NCBI GenBank assembly: GCA_023434855.1
Contig: JAEYSJ010000352.1
Coordinates: forward strand, 1 to 44,949
Length of the DNA: 44,949 nt
DNA from: Bacillota bacterium
Lineage (GTDB): Bacteria; Bacillota_C; Negativicutes; JAEYSJ01
Direction: 5' to 3'
Every line of letters begins with the position of its first letter. Position 1 is the first letter of the stretch. The notes under the pieces are model-generated. The model did no database searches. It worked only from the letters and a program-made list of their open reading frames with translations, and had not been told where the DNA came from. The translations under genes were made by a program, and so were the position numbers. This document shows positions 1-7,215 of this stretch, piece by piece.

Positions 1-1
1 G

Positions 2-1642
2 GGCACATTGTACGAAGAATTATGTTCATGTTATTGTGATGTGCTGAAATGGCAGGATGATATGCGGCGGCTGGAAAAAAGCATTGCCGTAGAAAAAAAT
101 AAGGAAGTCCTGGCATCTTTAATGAAAGATTATTCCGGGACAGTTGAGCAATTTGAGCGTAACGGGGGTTACGAATATGAAAATACCGTTCGCAAGGTAG
201 CCTTTGGATTAGGATTTACCGCAGACGATTTTTCCCGCCCTCTTGATACGTTTTCCGGCGGGCAGAAAACCCGGATTTGTCTGGCTAGAGCGCTTATTAG
301 GCAGCCGGATTTTTTATTTTTGGATGAACCGACAAATCATCTTGATATTGATATGGTGGAATGGCTGGAAGATTTCCTGTTAGGGTATTCCGGCGGTGTA
401 ATTATTATTTCCCATGACCGCTATTTTCTGGATAAAGTGAGCGGGCGGATTCTCGAACTGGAAAACGGTACATTAACTGCTTATCGCGGCAATTATACCG
501 AGTATTTGTCCCAGAAAGCCGAACGGCAGGCAGCGTTGGCAAGCGCCTATGAAAAGCAGCAGGCCTATATTACTAAAACAGAAGCATATATTGACAGGTA
601 CCGGGCCGGCATTAAATCAAAGCAAGCCCGCGGCCGTCAGTCGCAGCTTGATCGGCTGGAGCGGATAGTTCTGCCAAGTGAAGGAGCCAGGTTTGATTAC
701 TTTGCTTTCAATCCGCCGTCCGAATGTGCCGTGCGGGTGGCTGAACTGGATGAAGCAACTGCTGCCTATGGCTCAAAAGTAATTTTTGAAAAACTGTCCA
801 TGTTAATCAGATGTGGTGACGGGGTAGCGCTGGTCGGGCCCAACGGTGTTGGCAAAACTACCTTGTTGAAGCTGCTGACCGGAGATTTGGCAGCCGTTGG
901 CGGACGGGTAAAGCTGGGCAGCCGGGTGCGAGTGGGATATTTCTCCCAGGAACATGAAGGGCTAAACACAAAACAACGGGTATTGGACGAGATTATGCTG
1001 GAATTTGGCTTTAGTGAGGAGCGGGCAAGGCATTATCTGGGAGCCTTCTTGTTCAGAGGTGATGACGTATTTAAGATAATCGGTGATTTAAGCGGTGGGG
1101 ACAAGGCCCGTCTGGCAATGATGAAACTTATGCTGACAGGCGCTAATTTTCTCATTCTTGATGAGCCGACCAACCATCTTGATATTCCGGCCAAGGAAGC
1201 TGTGGAAGACGCTATTTGCTGCTTTCCCGGTACTTTCCTTACAGTATCCCATGACCGTTACTTCTTAGATAAAGTAGCAAACTGTGTGTTCGAATTATCT
1301 GCCGGCGGCCTGACGGAGTATGCTGGCAATTATAGCTATTACCGGGAAAAGAAGCTGGCGGCTGAGAGAGCGGCGGCCATCCCGGCTGTGGGAAAAAAGC
1401 AGGAAAAGTCCCAGGCGAAAAAGACTGAACGACCACCGCGCAGGCAGGATAAGGAACGCCTGCTCAAAAAGCTGGAGGCTGAGATTGCCGCATTGGAAAC
1501 AAATATCGCCAGTCTTGAGGTACAGCTCAATGACCCTGCCAGCCACGCCGACCCCTCAGCCAGCAAAGCGTTGGCCGACGAATACAGCCAAACGCAGGCA
1601 GCACTGGCAGAGAAATATGATGAGTGGATGGAAATACAATGA
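2..1642 (+). CDS. ABC-F family ATPase, 5' end cut by window edge
   Basis: The reading frame is open to the left edge, so the true start lies outside; I infer that roughly 90-100 N-terminal residues, including the first Walker A, are missing. Numbering from the TTG at 8: first ABC signature FSGGQ near residue 82, Walker B plus LDEPTNHLDI at 105-114 and an H-loop SHDRYF at 135. An inter-domain helical linker (about 170-220) with KSKQARGRQ follows, then the second Walker A GPNGVGKTT at 277-285, LSGGDKAR and a second LDEPTNHLDI. A charged coiled-coil tail forms the last ~80 residues. There is no membrane segment. ABC-F proteins act on the ribosome in translation control or antibiotic protection; the tail resembles the Uup/YfmR-like housekeeping group. 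Family certain, subgroup not. Confidence 0.93.
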   Translation, partial: GTLYEELCSCYCDVLKWQDDMRRLEKSIAVEKNKEVLASLMKDYSGTVEQFERNGGYEYENTVRKVAFGLGFTADDFSRPLDTFSGGQKTRICLARALIRQPDFLFLDEPTNHLDIDMVEWLEDFLLGYSGGVIIISHDRYFLDKVSGRILELENGTLTAYRGNYTEYLSQKAERQAALASAYEKQQAYITKTEAYIDRYRAGIKSKQARGRQSQLDRLERIVLPSEGARFDYFAFNPPSECAVRVAELDEATAAYGSKVIFEKLSMLIRCGDGVALVGPNGVGKTTLLKLLTGDLAAVGGRVKLGSRVRVGYFSQEHEGLNTKQRVLDEIMLEFGFSEERARHYLGAFLFRGDDVFKIIGDLSGGDKARLAMMKLMLTGANFLILDEPTNHLDIPAKEAVEDAICCFPGTFLTVSHDRYFLDKVANCVFELSAGGLTEYAGNYSYYREKKLAAERAAAIPAVGKKQEKSQAKKTERPPRRQDKERLLKKLEAEIAALETNIASLEVQLNDPASHADPSASKALADEYSQTQAALAEKYDEWMEIQ

Positions 1643-1710
1643 AGGCATTAGTATGATTCGTAACTTGCCAAGTTTAAAGATATACAAGTGGATGATGCTT
1701 GACAAAATAT

Positions 1711-1740
1711 AAAGACGTTCTTATGGGTGTCTTTTATTTT
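1711..1740 (+). terminator. Weak hairpin plus T-tract after the ABC-F gene
   Basis: AAAGAC and GTCTTT can pair across a ~12-nt loop and are followed by TATTTT. The stem is short, so this is a candidate terminator only; the hairpin at 1760-1790 is the stronger one. Confidence 0.35.
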
Positions 1741-1759
1741 GACTCAAACCGACTAGTAA

Positions 1760-1790
1760 GCCGACCTGACTTAGGTCGGCTTTTGTTTTT
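1760..1790 (+). terminator. Rho-independent terminator
   Basis: A perfect 8-bp stem (GCCGACCT / AGGTCGGC) with a 5-nt loop is followed by TTTTGTTTTT. It lies between the ABC-F gene and the sigma-like gene and would separate the two transcripts. Confidence 0.85.
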
Positions 1791-1862
1791 ACAACACCGT
1801 CTGTGCTACTGTATTGCCAGCGCTAATTTAGAGGGACCGGTTCCTCGCCAAGGGTGAGGAAA

Positions 1863-2444
1863 ATGGAATTAACAAAGTTGGTTAGCAGAGCTCAGGCGGG
1901 TGACCAAGCGGCATTTGCAGTTGTCTGCCAAAGATTTGAGGGATTAATTAAAAAATATGCCTTCCGGCCGCATTTACGTCCATTGGCAGAGGATGCGCAG
2001 GCTGAGGCCTGGCTGGCCGTGGCACTGGCGGTGCAAAGTTATGATAAGACAGTTGGGGTGCAGTTTGCCGGATATGTGGAAAGCCGGGTAAAGTATGCTT
2101 TGTGGAATCTGTTTAAACGCGAGCGCCGCCGCTGGCAAAATGAGCTGTCATTTGAGTGCCAGGACAATGAGGAGGGCGGAATAATAAATACTCTGACCGA
2201 TGGCAGTGATATCGCCGCACAGGTAGAGCTAAGCCTGCTTGGCCAGGAAATACAGGAGGCTATAAAGCAACTGCCGCAGCGGCAGTGCCAAGTACTGACA
2301 ATGACGGTGACTGGTGACATGGGATTAGCTGGTGCCGCCTGTCGCTTGGGGGTAACTGTGCAGGCTGTACATAATCTGCGCAAACGTGGTTTGGCTCGTT
2401 TAAAGAAGATGTGTTCCGGAATGTATAAAAGCGAAAGGGGGTGA
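1863..2444 (+). CDS. Small sigma-70 family (ECF-like) factor
   Basis: 193 aa. Residues ~1-85 look like sigma region 2: GDQAAFAVVCQRFEGLIKKY, then an Asp/Glu-rich helix and QFAGYVESRVKYALWNLFKRER. Residues ~125-185 look like region 4: a QLPQRQCQVL helix followed by the helix-turn-helix LGVTVQAVHNLRKRGLARLKK. There is no region 3 and no extra domain. A GTG at 1854 is in frame, but the GGTGAGGA motif just before ATG 1863 favours the later start. It leads a tight group with DUF1659 (4-nt gap), DUF2922 and YvrJ genes. In Bacillus, YvrJ is linked to the split sigma factor SigO/RsoA, so a role in controlling this set is plausible. Target promoters are unknown. Confidence 0.8.
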   Translation: MELTKLVSRAQAGDQAAFAVVCQRFEGLIKKYAFRPHLRPLAEDAQAEAWLAVALAVQSYDKTVGVQFAGYVESRVKYALWNLFKRERRRWQNELSFECQDNEEGGIINTLTDGSDIAAQVELSLLGQEIQEAIKQLPQRQCQVLTMTVTGDMGLAGAACRLGVTVQAVHNLRKRGLARLKKMCSGMYKSERG

Positions 2445-2448
2445 GAAC

Positions 2449-2673
2449 ATGGCAGTAGTAAAAGTACCGCAAACCAGCAAACTGGTAATTAAAGTCCAAA
2501 CCGGCGTAAACGCTACCGGTAATCCGGTGTACCGTCTGCGCTCTTATCAGAACATCAAGGCAGCCGCTGTTGACAGTGATGTCTTCGCTGTCGCCCAAGG
2601 TATGGCCGGACTACAAAAAAATACAGTAGTGAGCATTTCGCGGCAGGACGATAATACTTTAGTAAATCAATAA
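2449..2673 (+). CDS. DUF1659 family protein
   Basis: 74 aa, matching the whole length of the DUF1659 family. It has a beta-rich start (KLVIKVQTGV), NPVYRLRSYQNIK in the middle, a helical segment (DSDVFAVAQGMAGLQ) and a final strand VVSISRQDDNTL. It begins 4 nt after the sigma-like gene, with an AAAGGGGGTG ribosome site overlapping the end of that gene, so the two are almost certainly cotranscribed. The family has no established function; it commonly sits beside DUF2922 and YvrJ genes in Firmicutes, as here. Confidence 0.85.
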   Translation: MAVVKVPQTSKLVIKVQTGVNATGNPVYRLRSYQNIKAAAVDSDVFAVAQGMAGLQKNTVVSISRQDDNTLVNQ

Positions 2674-2676
2674 AGA

Positions 2677-2695
2677 GGTAAGCGTTTCGCTTACC
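2677..2695. repeat. Perfect 8-bp hairpin between DUF1659 and DUF2922 genes
   Basis: GGTAAGCG and CGCTTACC are separated by only TTT. No T-tract follows on either strand, so it is not a standard terminator. It could stabilise or partition the operon mRNA. Confidence 0.6.
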
Positions 2696-2729
2696 CGGTA
2701 AGAAAAAACATATGCAAGGAGAATTTGAT

Positions 2730-2942
2730 ATGGCAAAAACATTGGAAATGGTTTTCCGTAGCGAGGGTGGTAAAGAGGTCACTATCAGTCTGCCTGATCC
2801 CAGGGATGACTTGAATTTGGCCCAGGTACACATGGTTATGCAGGACATCATTGACAAAAAAATCTTCAGCACCAAAAGCGGTGAACTAGCGCAAATTTCA
2901 GATGCCCGCATTCGCAGCAATGACACTGCTGCATTAGCCTAG
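2730..2942 (+). CDS. DUF2922 family protein
   Basis: 70 aa, the usual size for DUF2922. The start ATG at 2730 is preceded by AAGGAG (2716-2721) with 8-nt spacing; an in-frame ATG at 2712 lies upstream of that ribosome site and is rejected. Sequence features are a KTLEMVFRSEGGKEVTISL beta pair, a DPRDDLNLAQVHMVMQDII helix and a C-terminal segment ISDARIRSNDTAALA. It is soluble, without a signal peptide. Function is unknown for the family; it is part of the sigma/DUF1659/YvrJ group. Confidence 0.85.
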   Translation: MAKTLEMVFRSEGGKEVTISLPDPRDDLNLAQVHMVMQDIIDKKIFSTKSGELAQISDARIRSNDTAALA

Positions 2943-2971
2943 CGATATAACATATAAAAATACTTCTGATG

Positions 2972-3036
2972 CCATTGCGAGGAAAACGACGAAGCAATCT
3001 CTTAACAGGCAAGGGATTGCTCGTTCCACGCAATGA
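2972..3036. repeat. REP/MITE-like imperfect inverted repeat (CATTGCG...CGCAATG)
   Basis: About 64 bp with ends CATTGCG (2973-2979) and CGCAATG (3029-3035). Inside these, GAAGCAATC on the left faces GGATTGCTCGTTCC on the right, so the element folds into one long imperfect hairpin. It resembles the GTCATTGCGAGG...GCAATCTC class of short dispersed repeats found in many bacterial genomes (from memory). There is no ORF. It lies inside the operon between DUF2922 and YvrJ. Confidence 0.75.
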
Positions 3037-3084
3037 CAAAGAACTATCCGGCACGTCATGCAAAGCAGCGGGGAGGGCTTAAAC

Positions 3085-3228
3085 ATGGAACAGCTCCTGT
3101 GCTATGCAACAAATTATGGTTTTCCGATGGTGATAAGTATCTACTTGCTTGTACGCATTGAAGGTAAGCTGGAGGAACTGTCCCGCAGCATCAACGAATT
3201 GGCTAAGGCCATAGCTTGGAGAACATAG
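3085..3228 (+). CDS. YvrJ family small protein (47 aa)
   Basis: Short gene with a good ribosome site GGGAGG (3071-3076), 8 nt before ATG. The product is 47 aa. It starts MEQLLCYATNYGFPMVISIY, a hydrophobic N-terminal helix that probably inserts in the membrane, and continues with LLVRIEGKLEELSRSINELAKAI, an amphipathic helix. This is the layout of YvrJ (yvrJ in Bacillus is a short membrane-associated protein of unknown function). It ends 4-10 nt before a very strong terminator and is probably the last gene of the sigma/DUF1659/DUF2922 group. Confidence 0.82.
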   Translation: MEQLLCYATNYGFPMVISIYLLVRIEGKLEELSRSINELAKAIAWRT

Positions 3229-3231
3229 CAA

Positions 3232-3284
3232 AAAAAACAAGGGTTTTGTTTTGGCGTAACGCTGAAGCAAAACCCTTGTTTTTT
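3232..3284 (+). terminator. Strong rho-independent terminator after YvrJ gene
   Basis: AACAAGGGTTTTG (3236-3248) pairs perfectly with CAAAACCCTTGTT (3268-3280), and flanking A and T runs extend the stem. The right arm continues into TTTT. The A-run on the left also makes it usable on the other strand. Confidence 0.92.
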
Positions 3285-3356
3285 CACAATACAGGAATGT
3301 ATATGTTTTTGAGGCTGCTAGATCGGTAGTGTTTAAGATTAGCGAGCGGGAGAAAA

Positions 3357-3474
3357 CGGTTAACCGCCAAGGACGCAAGGGATATTTTTATATTTCTGGA
3401 TTAGAATTTAAGGGCCAAGCATCTAAGCATTTATTAATAGAATCCAATGTTTTTCTTGGCTACCCTGGCGGTTA
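3357..3474. repeat. Second, unrelated inverted-repeat element (AACCGCCAAGG...CCTGGCGGTT)
   Basis: About 115 bp. The left arm AACCGCCAAGGACGCAAGG (3362-3380) is imperfectly complementary to the right arm CTTGGCTACCCTGGCGGTT (3455-3473). The interior is AT-rich and non-coding. It looks like a non-autonomous, MITE-like dispersed repeat. No transposase is nearby and no target-site duplication is obvious. Confidence 0.7.
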
Positions 3475-3604
3475 GGCATGTCTTTAACAATATGGTGATT
3501 GTCTAATGAATATTCAAAGACACTGGACGTTTTTCTTATATAAATTTTTCGGCAGTGGGTATAATGTGAATAACTTATTATTATCTTGAACAGGAGCCGG
3601 TCAA
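3475..3604. promoter_or_regulatory. Gene-free stretch upstream of 3605 gene with a possible -10 box
   Basis: The only signal I see is TATAAT at 3560-3565, about 40 nt before the 3605 gene. No convincing -35 lies 16-18 bp upstream. I see no RNA gene or ORF here. Weak promoter candidate. Confidence 0.3.
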
Positions 3605-3832
3605 ATGAATATAAAGACAGGCGCGGAAATCGTTAAATTGCATAAAGAATACGAAGAAAAAATTAACGAACTTAAGGACGCAGCAGCTAATTTGCGTGAA
3701 TATAATTATGCAACAGGCGTTCTTAGCGAGCAGCTTAATAAATTAAAGCTGGAAAGACAAAGTTTGGAGGATACCAGATTCCAGGCATTGGATCCTATTG
3801 TTATAGTTAAATCAACCCTCGGAGGCAAATAG
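3605..3832 (+). CDS. Hypothetical 75-aa coiled-coil protein
   Basis: ATG is preceded by AGGAG with normal spacing. The product is almost entirely helical and charged: residues ~5-60 (IVKLHKEYEEKINELKDAAA, then EQLNKLKLERQSLED) have heptad-like spacing of hydrophobics. It ends in a short strand (PIVIVKSTLGGK). There is no signal peptide, membrane segment or cysteine. I do not recognise a family. Its last 21 nt overlap the end of the convergent TSCPD gene, which is unusual and means neither gene can have a private downstream terminator. Confidence 0.65.
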   Translation: MNIKTGAEIVKLHKEYEEKINELKDAAANLREYNYATGVLSEQLNKLKLERQSLEDTRFQALDPIVIVKSTLGGK

Positions 3833-4081
3833 AGTTTGTTGCTTTGCGGCTTTTTCCAGCGCCTTAGCCAACTGGTCGGCGCAGGAGGTACCCTTTTGAC
3901 CGCAGTTTATTCCCTTGAGTCTGGCGATAACTTCATTGACTGGCATTCCTTCCACCAGTTTACTGATAGCCTGCAGGTTTCCCGGGCAGCCGTTAGTAAA
4001 CTTTACTTTTTTTACTACATCATTTTCAATTTCAAAAGCGATCTTTTCTGCACACACTCCATTGGTATTGTAAATAACCAC
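3812..4081 (-). CDS. TSCPD domain protein (TIGR03905-like)
   Basis: Start chosen at GTG (complement of 4079-4081), because AAGGAG lies 8 nt upstream and this gives the usual ~85-90 aa. In-frame starts further upstream at 4099 and 4141 would add residues not typical of the family. Key features are a start NTNGVCAEKIAFEIENDVVK, then FTNGCPGNLQAISKLVEG, and CGQKGTSCADQLAKAL near the C-terminus, matching the TSCPD motif with Ala for Pro. Conserved cysteines suggest metal or redox binding. The family is linked to the C-terminal domain of B12-dependent ribonucleotide reductases, but stand-alone members have no assigned role. It is convergent with, and overlaps, the 3605-3832 gene. Confidence 0.85.
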   Translation of the reverse strand: MVIYNTNGVCAEKIAFEIENDVVKKVKFTNGCPGNLQAISKLVEGMPVNEVIARLKGINCGQKGTSCADQLAKALEKAAKQQTLFASEG

Positions 4082-4250
4082 ATTAAGAGCTCCTTTCATA
4101 ACTAAAATTAAATTTCCAATTTCGCCGGATGAAGCAAACATTCCTTCATCAATATAGAATAATATCGCAAATAATAGTAATTTTGCTATAATACAAAATT
4201 AAATACTATTGGCGAAATATGACAGCATTGCGGAAAGTACAGGAGGATTT

Positions 4251-4271
4251 ATGGCGATAGACTCCGAATAA
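4251..4271 (+). other. Possible 6-codon leader ORF before recD2
   Basis: AGGAGGA (4241-4247) is followed 3 nt later by ATG and then MAIDSE-stop. It lies 33 nt before the preferred recD2 start. It could be a real upstream mini-ORF or a chance start. Confidence 0.25.
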
Positions 4272-4303
4272 ATAAATTTAAAATTTTGGCAGGAGTTGTA
4301 CCG

Positions 4304-6463
4304 GTGGAACATTTGGCAGGAACGGTAGAAAATATAACTTTTCAAAGTGATGACAACAGTTTTGTTGTTTTTAAATTAAGGCCTGGCAATGAACATGGGG
4401 TTGTGGCGGTTGTTGGTAATCTGCCGGCTCCTTTGGTGGGAGAGGAATTAGAACTGGCCGGCGAATGGGTAGAGCATGCCAAATTTGGCCGCCAGTTTAA
4501 AATGTCATCCTATAAACGTGTTGCGCCTACCAGCCTGAGAGGTATTGAACGGTTTTTAGGGTCAGGCGCTATCAAGGGGATCGGCGAGGCCATGGCTGCG
4601 CGGCTGGTCAAACATTTTGGCGCCAAGGTATTGGATGTGTTGGAGTTTGCGCCCCATCGTTTAGTGGAAGTAGAAGGCATTGGCAGTAAAAAAGCGGAGA
4701 TGATCCGCGTTTCATATGCTGAGCAGGCTGAGCTCAGAGAACTTATGCTGTTTTTGGAGGTGCACGGCGTTACAGGGGCTTATGCCGGTAAAATTTTTGC
4801 CCAATACGGGTCGTTGTCAATTGATGTCCTGCAGGAAAATCCTTATAGGCTGGCGGAGGAAATCCAGGGAATAGGGTTTCGTACAGCTGATCAAATTGCC
4901 ATGTCCTTAGCTGTGGACCGCCGGCATCCAGCCAGGCTGGCAGCCGGTATCGACTTCGCGCTGTTGCAGATATCCCAGGCGGGGCATTGTTGTGTGCCGG
5001 AAGATGTGCTTGTCAAGGAAACTGCCAAGTTATTGGCAGTAGACAGTATGGAAGTATCCCTGAAGCTGGCGGAACTAATAAAGCAGGATAGTCTCTGTGT
5101 CGAAGATTTCCATGGTATGACACTCATTTATCCCCGCCATTTGTACTATGCGGAAATACATGTGGCCGAGCGGCTGCTCCGGTTAAAGGACAAGGCTAAA
5201 CCTGCCCCCAGGAAGGAATTCCGGGAGGTAGTGGAAGAATGGGAGGCGGCGTCGCAGCTTACGCTGGCAGCGGCACAGCGTGAAGCAATGGTATCGGCCC
5301 AGGCCAATGGCGTGTTAGTACTGACAGGCGGTCCCGGTACAGGCAAGACGACTACCGTGCGCGGTATTCTGGCGGTTTTGGAAGCGCAGGGTTTTAAGAT
5401 ATTGCTGGGCGCGCCTACCGGCCGGGCGGCAAAGCGGCTTAGTGAGACCACCGGCAGGAAAGCTGTGACTATTCACCGGTTGTTGGAAGCAACCGGCGGG
5501 TTGGACGGCGCGCCATTGTTTATGCGCAACGAGGATGAGCCGCTGGACGCTGATGTAGTAATTGTGGACGAAGGATCAATGATGGATATTTCGCTGATGA
5601 ACTATTTCTTGCGGGCCGTACCTGACGGTTGCCGGATAATATTGGTGGGAGATGTGGATCAACTGCCGGCAGTAGGTCCAGGATCGGTTCTTAAAGATGT
5701 CATTCGTTCGGCAACAGTGCCGGTAGTGCGGCTTACCGAGGTTTTTCGCCAGGCCGGTGAAAGCATGATTGTACTTAACGCTCATCGTATAAATAAGGGT
5801 ATGCAGCCTGATTGCCAAAGCAGTATGGATTTTCAGTTTGCAGAAATAAATAGCAGCGATCAAGTTGCCGCAAGAATTACTCAGCTGTGTCATGACCAGA
5901 TGCCTGAAGAAGGATATGACTCTTTGCATGATGTTCAGGTATTGTCTCCCATGCATCGCCTGGATTGTGGCGTGGAAAATCTCAACAGGCTGTTACAAGA
6001 GGCGCTTAACCCGCATGAGGAAGGCAAGGCAGCAATCACCGGGGTGAACCAGCTATTACGTGAAGGCGATAAAGTAATGCAAATTCGCAACAACTACGAA
6101 AAAGGCGTATTCAACGGCGATATCGGCTTTATTATTGGCATTGAGCATGGCAAAGTTACTGTCAGGTATCCCGATAATGACGTCATTTATGAGCGGGGCG
6201 AACTGGACGAACTTCACCTGGCATATGCCATGAGTGTGCATAAAAGCCAGGGCAGCGAATACCCGGTGGTTATTATGCCGCTAATACCGGGACACCATAT
6301 TATGCTGCAGCGCAATCTGCTGTATACGGCAGTAACCCGCGCCAAAGAACGGGTAATACTGTTAGGCACCAAAGCAGCCCTTAACACCGCCGTAAGCAAT
6401 GACCGCACCCGGCGCCGCTATTCCCTGCTGGCTGAGCGGCTAAGGGGCGACGGTCTGAATTGA
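4304..6463 (+). CDS. recD2: RecD2-type ATP-dependent DNA helicase
   Basis: 719 aa from GTG 4304, chosen because AGGAG (4291-4295) sits 8 nt upstream; an in-frame TTG at 4286 has no such site. The N-terminal part has an OB-like strand region and three helix-hairpin-helix-like IGxG motifs (KGIGEAMAAR ~91, EGIGSKKAEM ~124, QGIGFRTADQ ~188). The helicase core has Walker A GGPGTGKTT at ~342-350, DEGS Walker B at ~422, GDVDQLPAVGPGS at ~449, YAMSVHKSQGSEYP at ~640 and TRAKERVILLG near 680. This is the SF1B RecD-like helicase found in bacteria without RecBC, active in 5'-3' unwinding during repair. All motifs are intact. comF follows 16 nt downstream. Confidence 0.96.
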   Translation: MEHLAGTVENITFQSDDNSFVVFKLRPGNEHGVVAVVGNLPAPLVGEELELAGEWVEHAKFGRQFKMSSYKRVAPTSLRGIERFLGSGAIKGIGEAMAARLVKHFGAKVLDVLEFAPHRLVEVEGIGSKKAEMIRVSYAEQAELRELMLFLEVHGVTGAYAGKIFAQYGSLSIDVLQENPYRLAEEIQGIGFRTADQIAMSLAVDRRHPARLAAGIDFALLQISQAGHCCVPEDVLVKETAKLLAVDSMEVSLKLAELIKQDSLCVEDFHGMTLIYPRHLYYAEIHVAERLLRLKDKAKPAPRKEFREVVEEWEAASQLTLAAAQREAMVSAQANGVLVLTGGPGTGKTTTVRGILAVLEAQGFKILLGAPTGRAAKRLSETTGRKAVTIHRLLEATGGLDGAPLFMRNEDEPLDADVVIVDEGSMMDISLMNYFLRAVPDGCRIILVGDVDQLPAVGPGSVLKDVIRSATVPVVRLTEVFRQAGESMIVLNAHRINKGMQPDCQSSMDFQFAEINSSDQVAARITQLCHDQMPEEGYDSLHDVQVLSPMHRLDCGVENLNRLLQEALNPHEEGKAAITGVNQLLREGDKVMQIRNNYEKGVFNGDIGFIIGIEHGKVTVRYPDNDVIYERGELDELHLAYAMSVHKSQGSEYPVVIMPLIPGHHIMLQRNLLYTAVTRAKERVILLGTKAALNTAVSNDRTRRRYSLLAERLRGDGLN

Positions 6464-6479
6464 ACTGGGAGGTGCTGCT

Positions 6480-7139
6480 ATGCTCAAAGACTGGTGGACA
6501 GCCTTGCTTGATATAATTTACCCGCCTAAATGTCCGGTATGCCGGATTAACGTTACTGTTCATGGCTCCTGGTGCCCAAAATGCCTGGCCATTGTGTTTG
6601 TCCCGCGGGAAATTAATCTGGCGGGGCATCACCTGAAAGCCCTTGACAGCTGTCGGGTTGTATGTGAATACGCGGGCGGAGTCAGGCGTTTAATTCATGA
6701 TATGAAATTCCGCGAAGCCGGGCATTATGCCGCTTACCTCACTTGGCTGGTAGATAGAGGTGTGGACCCGAAAGCATTTTCCGGCATTGATCTGGTGATA
6801 CCGGTGCCGCTTCATGCCAGGCGTTTGGCAGAACGGGGCTATAATCAGACTGAGCGTATTTTCGGCAAATGGGCCGAACAGCAAGGCTTGAATTGGGCTG
6901 ACAATGTATTGGTAAGGGTTCGTCCTACCATGCCGCAATGGGAATTGCAATTGTCTGCCCGCCGGAAAAATATAAAAGGCGCATTTGGTATAATGCGCCC
7001 GGAAGCAATCAAGGGAAAAAACATATTGTTGGTTGATGACATATTTACCAGCGGAACAACCATGGAAGAGTGCGCCAGACAATTAAAACAAGCGGGAGCA
7101 GTGCGGGTGGACGGGCTTGCATTAGCCAGCGGAGCATAG
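6480..7139 (+). CDS. comF: ComF family phosphoribosyltransferase-like protein
   Basis: 219 aa. A zinc-finger-like CPVC...CPKC (Cys18, 21, 33, 36) at the N-terminus is followed by a type I phosphoribosyltransferase fold ending in LLVDDIFTSGTTMEECARQL (~182-201), the PRPP-binding loop. This is the full ComF architecture. ComF proteins are needed for natural DNA uptake in several bacteria and act on the cytoplasmic side with the competence helicase; here the gene follows recD2 and may be cotranscribed. No other com genes are in the window. Ribosome site GGGAGG lies upstream of ATG. Confidence 0.93.
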   Translation: MLKDWWTALLDIIYPPKCPVCRINVTVHGSWCPKCLAIVFVPREINLAGHHLKALDSCRVVCEYAGGVRRLIHDMKFREAGHYAAYLTWLVDRGVDPKAFSGIDLVIPVPLHARRLAERGYNQTERIFGKWAEQQGLNWADNVLVRVRPTMPQWELQLSARRKNIKGAFGIMRPEAIKGKNILLVDDIFTSGTTMEECARQLKQAGAVRVDGLALASGA

Positions 7140-7190
7140 AATAAATGTGCATCTGGGCATTTCTAAACAGTCTCTTTTTATTATAATGTT

Positions 7191-7210
7191 GCGTGTTTTT
7201 TTAAACACGC
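7191..7210. terminator. Hairpin between convergent comF and HD-GYP genes
   Basis: A perfect 8-bp inverted repeat GCGTGTTT / AAACACGC with a TTTT loop lies between two convergent genes. Neither side has a proper T-tract, so termination is inferred from position, not structure alone. Confidence 0.5.
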
Positions 7211-7215
7211 TCAGC

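Noticed and set aside
766..969. Reverse-strand open frames inside the ABC-F gene and many similar ones across the window
   Set aside because: They are shadows of well-supported + strand genes, have no ribosome sites and encode low-complexity or Ser/Pro-rich sequence.
1699..1790. TTGACA-N17-TATGGG followed by a terminator, as a possible small RNA gene
   Set aside because: The -10 is weak and the product would be only ~55 nt, mostly terminator; no supporting feature.
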